This document shows, one piece after another, positions 58,624-64,000 of a DNA stretch of 64,000 nt. A program made the position numbers and the translations under genes. Numbering within the stretch: position 1 is the stretch's first letter; each line of letters opens with the position of its first letter. The notes under the pieces were generated by a model. That model searched no databases. It was given only the letters and a program-made list of their open reading frames with translations, and had not been told where the DNA came from. The stretch comes from Streptomyces sp. NK15101 (lineage in GTDB: Bacteria > Actinomycetota > Actinomycetes > Streptomycetales > Streptomycetaceae). The stretch is from NCBI RefSeq assembly GCF_020400725.1, contig NZ_JAINVG010000040.1:1-64000 (forward strand). Reading direction: 5' to 3'.

Positions 58624-61533
58624 ATGCGAGCACCGGTGCAGAAGAAGCGGCCTCGGAGCAAGAACGGCACGCAGAGCCAGACCCCCGGTGAGCCGCAGGC
58701 CCCCGCCGGCCGGCCCAAGCGCGTCCGCAACCGGCTGGTCGCCGGCGTCGCCCTCGTCGGCGTCACCGTCCTCGCCGCCGGAGCCCCCGCGATCCTCGCC
58801 GCCTCCGCCGAGCTCACCGAGTCCCAGCGCCTCGTCACCCTCGCCGAACTCGACCGGCAGGCCGTCACCCTCGCGCACTCCCTCGCCGACGAGCGCGACG
58901 AGGTCGTGGCGTACATCGCCGCCGGCCGCGAGGCCCAGAGCGGCGACGCCAAGCACCGGCGGAAGGTCACCGACGCGCGCTCCACCCGCGTCGACCGCCA
59001 GATCGACGAGATCCGGGCCGCCGCCCCCGCCGAACTCCGCCGCGACCTCGCCGGCGTCCCCTCCGTCCGCCGCACCGCCCTCACCGGCAAGGGCACGGCC
59101 CTGGAGGCCCACAAGGCGTACTCCGACGTCATCGACAAGCTCCAGGCCCTCGCCGACGAGCTCGCCGACAAGACCCCGGCCCGCGCCTCCGACGCCGCGC
59201 TGACCGAGGCCACCCGCGCCCCCGCCGCCCTCGGCCGCGCCGTCGAACAGGCCTCCGCCACCCGCGGCCTGCTCCTCGCCGCGCTCACCGTGCCGCAGCC
59301 CGAACCCACCGGGGGCGTCCACTACGACACCCGGACCGGCACCTACGTCGCCGACGAGCCCGAGGGCGCCGCCGAGGCCGAACGGGCCCGCGACGGCCTC
59401 ACCGCGGCCGCCCAGCAGGCCCGCGTCCGCGAGCTCGCCGCCCTCGGCGACTTCGACCAGGCCGCCGGCTCCACCGCCCGCGACTCCCTCGCGGCCACCG
59501 TCACCGGCCCCGACGTCAAGACCGCCGAGCTCGCCCTCGCCGGCCTCACCGACCAGCCCAAGCTGACCGAGGCCGAGCGCGGCACGGACCCGGTCGCCCT
59601 GGAGGCCGCCCTCTCCGCCCGCGTCGAGCAGATGCGCGGCGTCGAGTCAGCCCTCGCCACCCAGCGGGTCGAACGCCTCGCCGCGCTCCGCGACGACGAC
59701 GTCACCGCCCTCGAACTGCGCATCGCCTTCCTCGGCGGCTGCCTCCTCGTCGCGGTCGGCATCTCCACCTACGTCGCCCGCACCCTCACCCGGCCGCTCG
59801 CCGTGCTCCGCCTCGGCGCCGCCCGGCTCGCCGCCGCCCCCGAGCCGCACGCCGAGGAAGCGGTCCGCTTCACCGGCCGCAACGACGAGTTCGCCCAGGT
59901 CGTCCGCTCCCTCAACGCCCTGCACGGCAAGCTCGCCGGGCTCGCCGCGCAGACCGAGCGGCTCACCGACGAGCGCGCCGACCTGGCCGCCGCCAAGGAC
60001 GCCGTCGGCGCGGAACTCGCCGCCCAGCGCGCCGACCTCCAGGGTCGGGTCGCCCTCCTCACCGCCGACCTCGAACGGCTCCGGGGCACCGTCCACCACA
60101 CCTTCGTCAACCTCTCGCTGCGCAGCCTCGGGCTCGTCGAGCGGCAGCTCGGCGTCATCGAGAAGCTGGAGGAGCGCGAGCAGGACCCGGACCGCCTCGC
60201 GACCCTCTTCAAGCTCGACCACATGGCGACCGTCATGCGCCGCCACAGCGAGAACCTCCTCGTCCTCGCCGGCCACGAGCACGTCCACGGCCACGCCGGG
60301 CCCGTCCCGCTCGTCGACGTGTTGCGCGCCGCCGTCAGCGAGATCGAGCGGTACGAGCGGGTCACCATCCAGTCGCTGCCGCCGCACGCCCAGGTCGCCG
60401 GCTTCGCCGCGGACGACCTGAGCCACCTGGTCGCGGAACTCCTGGAGAACGCCACCTCCTTCTCGCCGCCCGACGCCGAGGTCCAGCTCTCCGGCTGGCT
60501 CCTGGAGAGCGGAGAGGTGATGCTCTCCGTGCAGGACGCGGGCATCGGCATGACCGCCTCCCGGTCCGCCGAGCTCAACGCGCGCCTCGCCGAGGCCGAC
60601 CCGGAGGCCTTCGACGGCGAGGGGCTCGGCATGCGGGTCGTCGCCCTGCTCGCCGCCCGCCACGGGGTGCGCGTCGAGCTGCGCGAGCAGAAGCAGGGCG
60701 GCACGGCGGCCGTCGTGGTCCTGCCGCTGTCCCTGCTGCCCACCACCCCGCCGACGGCCGTGTCGGAGCCCGTACGGGTCGCCGGCGCCACGCCCGTGAT
60801 CCAGCTGCCCGGCTCGGTCGCGGAGGCCAACTCCAACACCCTGCCGTCCCGGCACCGTGACCCCCTGGTGGAGGCGGCGGAGGCCGCGTTCCTGGCGGCG
60901 GAGGCGGAGCAGCCGGGGGAACCGGAGCCGGAAGCGGCCTACGCCCCGGAGCCGGAGGCCGCGCCCGAGTCGGCGTACGCCCCGGAGCCCTCGGCGCCCG
61001 AGCCCGCGTACGCCCCCGAGCCGGAAGCGGCCCACGCCCCGGAGCGGTCGTACGCCCCGGAGCCCGAGCCGGAGGCCGCGCCCGAGGCGCCGTACGCCCC
61101 CGAGCCCCCGGCGCCCGAGGCCTCCTACGAGTCCGTCTCCGAGACCACGCTCCAGGTCCGGCTGCCCGACCCGCCGCCGGAACCGGACACCCACGAGCGC
61201 GCCGCCGACGGCGAGGAGGCGGCCCACGTCGAGGCGACCGCCGCCGACGGGGCGGTGCCCGGTCCGCGCCCCGCGCAGTGGGAGCGGGTCACCGACAAGG
61301 GGCTGCCCAAGCGGACCCCGCAGGTGGTCCGTCAGCCCTCCGCACCCGCCACGCCCCGCCAGGGCGGCGTGGACGCGGAGGCCCTGCGCCGCCGGCTCGG
61401 CGGCTTCCACCAGGGAGCCAAGGCCGGGCGCCGGGACGTGGAGGCGGAGCTGGGCGCGGCGCACATAGAAGCCACGAAGACCGCACGTACAGGGGAGAAG
61501 ACGGGGGACACAGTCGAGGAGGCACGCAGTTGA
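58624..61533 (+). CDS. cvnA: Conservon sensor CvnA (histidine kinase-like)
   Basis: A 969-residue membrane sensor of the conservon type. A first membrane segment lies at about 39-60 (VAGVALVGVTVLAAGAPAIL), then an extracellular nitrate/sulfonate-type domain to about 365, a second segment (IAFLGGCLLVAVGISTYVA), a HAMP-like linker, and an atypical histidine kinase region near residue 490 (VHHTFVNLSLRSLGLVERQL), then an HATPase domain with AELLENATSFSPPDAEV and QDAGIGMT. The C-terminal 200 residues are disordered, with YAPEPEA repeats at about 773-835. It starts the four-gene unit CvnA-D and should send a signal to the roadblock and GTPase. Confidence 0.9.
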   Translation: MRAPVQKKRPRSKNGTQSQTPGEPQAPAGRPKRVRNRLVAGVALVGVTVLAAGAPAILAASAELTESQRLVTLAELDRQAVTLAHSLADERDEVVAYIAAGREAQSGDAKHRRKVTDARSTRVDRQIDEIRAAAPAELRRDLAGVPSVRRTALTGKGTALEAHKAYSDVIDKLQALADELADKTPARASDAALTEATRAPAALGRAVEQASATRGLLLAALTVPQPEPTGGVHYDTRTGTYVADEPEGAAEAERARDGLTAAAQQARVRELAALGDFDQAAGSTARDSLAATVTGPDVKTAELALAGLTDQPKLTEAERGTDPVALEAALSARVEQMRGVESALATQRVERLAALRDDDVTALELRIAFLGGCLLVAVGISTYVARTLTRPLAVLRLGAARLAAAPEPHAEEAVRFTGRNDEFAQVVRSLNALHGKLAGLAAQTERLTDERADLAAAKDAVGAELAAQRADLQGRVALLTADLERLRGTVHHTFVNLSLRSLGLVERQLGVIEKLEEREQDPDRLATLFKLDHMATVMRRHSENLLVLAGHEHVHGHAGPVPLVDVLRAAVSEIERYERVTIQSLPPHAQVAGFAADDLSHLVAELLENATSFSPPDAEVQLSGWLLESGEVMLSVQDAGIGMTASRSAELNARLAEADPEAFDGEGLGMRVVALLAARHGVRVELREQKQGGTAAVVVLPLSLLPTTPPTAVSEPVRVAGATPVIQLPGSVAEANSNTLPSRHRDPLVEAAEAAFLAAEAEQPGEPEPEAAYAPEPEAAPESAYAPEPSAPEPAYAPEPEAAHAPERSYAPEPEPEAAPEAPYAPEPPAPEASYESVSETTLQVRLPDPPPEPDTHERAADGEEAAHVEATAADGAVPGPRPAQWERVTDKGLPKRTPQVVRQPSAPATPRQGGVDAEALRRRLGGFHQGAKAGRRDVEAELGAAHIEATKTARTGEKTGDTVEEARS

Positions 61534-62021
61534 CCGCGACGGGAACGTTCGGACTGAGCACGGAAGCCCGCAACCTGCAATGGCTGCTGGGAAATCTGGT
61601 GGAGGAGGTCCCGGGTGTCCGCTCGGTGGCCGTCGTCTCCTCCGACGGCCTGATGCTGCTCTCGTCGGATCCGGCCACCCAGCAGGCGACGACGGTCGCC
61701 GCGGGTGCCGGCCGTCCTGACGGGCCGCGCGGCTCCAGCGCCGATCTGGCCACCATCGTCTCCGGCATCGGCAGCCTCACCGTCGGGGCGGCCCGGCTGA
61801 TGGACGGCGGTGGGGTCAAGCAGACGATGGTGGCGATGGAGGAGGGCAGCGTCTTCGTCATGTCGATCAGCGACGGCTCGCTGCTCGGCGTGCACGCCAC
61901 CCCCGACTGCGACATGAGCGTCGTGGCGTACCACATGGCGCTCTTCGTGGGCCGCGCCGGTCACGTACTCACCCCCGAAGTCCGCAGCGAGCTGCGCAAA
62001 TCGATGGAGAGCACCCAGTGA
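61530..62021 (+). CDS. cvnB: Roadblock/LC7 protein CvnB
   Basis: A 163-residue roadblock/LC7 domain protein. It starts at a TTG overlapping the CvnA stop as TTGA, with GAGGAGG 7 bases upstream. The fold is seen in ARNLQWLLGNLVEEVPGVRSVAVVSSDGLML and in GSLLGVHATPDCDMSVVAYHM; short core: VPGVRSVAVVSSDG. It is a small GTPase regulator, and in conservons it interacts with CvnA and CvnD at the membrane. It has an acidic C-terminus. The next gene overlaps by 4 bases. Confidence 0.92.
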   Translation: MTATGTFGLSTEARNLQWLLGNLVEEVPGVRSVAVVSSDGLMLLSSDPATQQATTVAAGAGRPDGPRGSSADLATIVSGIGSLTVGAARLMDGGGVKQTMVAMEEGSVFVMSISDGSLLGVHATPDCDMSVVAYHMALFVGRAGHVLTPEVRSELRKSMESTQ

Positions 62022-62440
62022 CGGCCATGTCCTCGGCTCATCACGCCTTCAAGCTGCCGGTACGGGGCGAGGGGCGGCGCCCCGCGCGCGTGCGCCCGTA
62101 CTCGCTGACCGGCGGCCGGACCCGCTTCGGCCACATCCTGCTCGTCGAGACCTTCGTGGCCGCGCTCGAAGCGCCCGCCGCCCGCAAGGTCCTGACGGAC
62201 GGCGGGCCCGCCGCCCGCGGCCTGATGCCGGAGATGCGGGCCATCGTCGAGATCTGCCGCCGGATGCGGACGGTCGCGGAGATCTCGGCGCTTCTGAAGA
62301 TGCCGTTGGGGGTCGTCCGGGTGCTGCTCAGCGACCTGGCCGACCAGGGAAAGATCCGTGTGTACGGGACCGGTCACGGCACCGGCCAGCCCGACCGCGC
62401 GCTCCTCGAAAGGGTGCTGAGTGGACTCCGTCGTCTCTGA
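62018..62440 (+). CDS. cvnC: DUF742 protein CvnC
   Basis: A 140-residue DUF742 protein with the typical VRPYSLTGGRTR near residue 26 and a winged-helix-like part (TVAEISALLKMPLGVVRVLLSDLADQGKIRV). It starts at a GTG overlapping the CvnB stop as GTGA. It is the third conservon component; its function is unknown but it probably couples to the other three. It overlaps the CvnD start by 20 bases. Confidence 0.92.
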   Translation: MTAMSSAHHAFKLPVRGEGRRPARVRPYSLTGGRTRFGHILLVETFVAALEAPAARKVLTDGGPAARGLMPEMRAIVEICRRMRTVAEISALLKMPLGVVRVLLSDLADQGKIRVYGTGHGTGQPDRALLERVLSGLRRL

Positions 62441-63104
62441 CGCCACCGCCGTCTCCGAAAAGCCGGCGGTCGCCGGCATCCCCGCCCAGCCGGGGCCCGA
62501 GGATCCCGTGCTCGACGCCGAAGAGGGCGCGCAGGACTGGCAGCTCGACCACTCCCGCGCCCCGATCGCGACGAAGATCGTCGTCGCGGGCGGCTTCGGC
62601 GTCGGCAAGACCACCTTCGTCCGCGCCGTCTCGGAGATCACCCCGCTCCAGACCGAGGCGCTGATGACGCGGGCGAGCGAGGACACCGACGACCTCACCG
62701 CCACCCCGGACAAGCTCACCACCACGGTGGCGATGGACTTCGGCCGGATCACCCTCGACAACGACCTGGTGCTGTACGTCTTCGGCACGCCGGGGCAGCA
62801 GCGCTTCTGGTTCATGTGGGACGACCTGGTGCGCGGGGCGATCGGGGCGATCGTGCTCGCGGACACCCGCCGGCTCACCGACTGCTTCCCGGCGCTCGAC
62901 TACTTCGAGAGCTGCGGGCTGCCGTACATCGTGGCCGTCAACCACTTCGAGGGCACGGAGCTGTTCGAGGCGGACGACGTGCGGGAGGCTCTGACGGTGC
63001 CCGCGCACGTGCCCGTGGTGATCATGGACGCGCGCAAGCGGTACAGCGTCGTCGAGACCCTGCTCGCGATGGTCGCGCACGCCCTCGACGCCACGCCCGA
63101 ATAG
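62421..63104 (+). CDS. cvnD: ATP/GTP-binding small GTPase-like CvnD
   Basis: A 227-residue Ras-like GTPase. P-loop GGFGVGKTT is at about 57-65, G3 is in FGTPGQQRFWFMWDDL, and the G4-like NHFEG is at about 175. The N-terminal 45 residues are disordered. The GTG start lies within the CvnC gene, so they are coupled. In conservons CvnD cycles between GTP and GDP, and CvnB is its likely regulator. Confidence 0.92.
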   Translation: MDSVVSDATAVSEKPAVAGIPAQPGPEDPVLDAEEGAQDWQLDHSRAPIATKIVVAGGFGVGKTTFVRAVSEITPLQTEALMTRASEDTDDLTATPDKLTTTVAMDFGRITLDNDLVLYVFGTPGQQRFWFMWDDLVRGAIGAIVLADTRRLTDCFPALDYFESCGLPYIVAVNHFEGTELFEADDVREALTVPAHVPVVIMDARKRYSVVETLLAMVAHALDATPE

Positions 63105-63148
63105 CCCGTCCCCGAACAGTTCGTCCCGTCACGCCAGGAGCCCCGCCC

Positions 63149-64000
63149 ATGCGGAAGATACTCATAGTCGGCGCCGGCCAGTCCGGCCTGCAGCTCGCCC
63201 TCGGACTCCAGTCGCAGGGGTACGAGGTCACCCTCATGTCGAACCGGACCGCGGACGAGATCCGGACCGGCCGGGTCATGTCCACGCAGTGCATGTTCGA
63301 CACCGCCCTCCAGCACGAGCGGGACCTCGGCCTCAACTTCTGGGAGTCCCAGGCCCCGAAGATCGAGGGCCTCGGCGTCTCCGTCGCCGGCCCCGAGTCC
63401 GCCCGCGTCATCGACTGGGTCGGCAGGCTCGACGGCTACGCCCAGTCCGTGGACCAGCGCGTGAAGATGGCCGGCTGGATGGACACCTTCGCCCAGCGCG
63501 GCGGCCAGCTGGTGATCCACGGCGCGGCCGTCGGCGACCTGGACTACTTCTCCCGCAGCTACGACCTGGTGCTCGTCGCGGCCGGGAAGGGCGAGCTGGT
63601 CTCCATGTTCGGCCGGGACGCGTCCCGTTCGCCGTACAGCGAGCCGCAGCGCGCCCTGGCCGTCGCGTACGTCCACGGCCTCGGCCCGCGCCCCGAGCAC
63701 CCGGACTTCGACGCGGTCCGCTGCAACATCGTCCCGGGCGTCGGCGAGCTCTTCGTCATGCCGACCCTCACCACCGGCGGCCGCGCCGACATCCTCTTCT
63801 GGGAGGGCGTCCCCGGCGGCCCGCTCGACGTCTTCCAGGGCGTCAAGGACCCCTCCGAGCACCTGGCGCTGACGCTGGAGCTGATGGAGAAGTTCACCCC
63901 CTGGGAGTACGCGCGTGCGACGAAGGTCGAGCTGACCGACGCGGGCGGCACCCTCGCCGGCCGGTACGCGCCGACCGTCCGCAACCCCATCGGCCGGCTC
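63149..64000 (+). CDS. FAD-dependent monooxygenase (styrene monooxygenase-like), 3' cut
   Basis: The first 284 residues are present; the gene runs off the window. The FAD-binding Rossmann loop is ILIVGAGQSGLQLALGLQSQG. The downstream sequence has ESARVIDWVGRLDGYAQSVDQRV, which resembles styrene/indole monooxygenase StyA types that need a separate flavin reductase. The ATG at 63149 follows CAGGAG. It lies 44 bases after the conservon and is often found at that place, so it may be its output or simply a neighbour. Confidence 0.82.
   Translation, partial: MRKILIVGAGQSGLQLALGLQSQGYEVTLMSNRTADEIRTGRVMSTQCMFDTALQHERDLGLNFWESQAPKIEGLGVSVAGPESARVIDWVGRLDGYAQSVDQRVKMAGWMDTFAQRGGQLVIHGAAVGDLDYFSRSYDLVLVAAGKGELVSMFGRDASRSPYSEPQRALAVAYVHGLGPRPEHPDFDAVRCNIVPGVGELFVMPTLTTGGRADILFWEGVPGGPLDVFQGVKDPSEHLALTLELMEKFTPWEYARATKVELTDAGGTLAGRYAPTVRNPIGRL

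Overview
The window is high-GC (about 70 percent by eye) actinobacterial DNA with strong third-position GC bias, GTG and TTG starts, and many 4-base start/stop overlaps. The gene order (das-type sugar transporter end, GH3 N-acetylhexosaminidase, nagB, PdtaS-like kinase, wblE, sigH-type sigma with its anti-sigma, sodN/sodX, glutamate-type ABC transporter, malic enzyme, kgd/sucA, two-component pair, lon, conservon) is the one I know from the Streptomyces core chromosome, close to the S. coelicolor region around nagB, wblE, sigH, sodN, sucA and lon. This is chromosomal core with accessory inserts. I saw no insertion sequence, prophage, tRNA, rRNA or CRISPR array.

Layout. 1-2.9 kb: aminosugar use (permease end, GH3 enzyme, nagB) with two DasR-type dre sites. 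3-8.6 kb: signalling (PdtaS-like kinase, WblE, lipid kinase, SigH-type sigma and anti-sigma). 8.7-11.9 kb: antiporter, PLP enzyme, amidase. 12.1-14.7 kb: a family 2B encapsulin shell with a cyclic-nucleotide-binding-like insert, followed by a polyprenyl synthase that is its likely cargo. 14.7-21.5 kb: TetR/reductase pair, snapalysin with its LysR regulator, Ni-superoxide dismutase with its maturation protease, and small regulators. 21.6-28.7 kb: glutamate-type ABC uptake operon, malic enzyme, dehydrogenase, GH5 glycosidase. 28.8-31.8 kb: PadR/DUF4097 operon and small conserved proteins.

31.9-43.5 kb is the most unusual part. Seven or eight co-directional genes encode a Trypco1-type small protein, a trypsin-like/VMAP-type protease, a MoxR AAA ATPase, a SAV_2336-type vWA-like protein with helical repeats, a 68-residue FxsA-like peptide, a stand-alone HExxH (aKG-type) peptide beta-hydroxylase, and an FxsT-type TIR-like/NB-ARC/TPR protein. 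It looks like a vWA-MoxR-VMAP conflict module joined to the peptide-hydroxylase and FxsT half of an FxSxx peptide system, with no radical SAM enzyme in the window. A plausible reading is a sensor/ATPase/protease cascade that controls or acts on a modified peptide; nothing in the sequence proves this.

43.5-51.6 kb: Kgd, a two-component system and small genes. 51.6-58.3 kb: lon preceded by ClgR-like and HAIR-like sites, a membrane-anchored LPMO with a dre-like site, GH25 lysozyme, MarR regulator, PP2C-type phosphatase. 58.6-64 kb: a complete conservon (CvnA-D) followed by an FAD monooxygenase cut by the window end.
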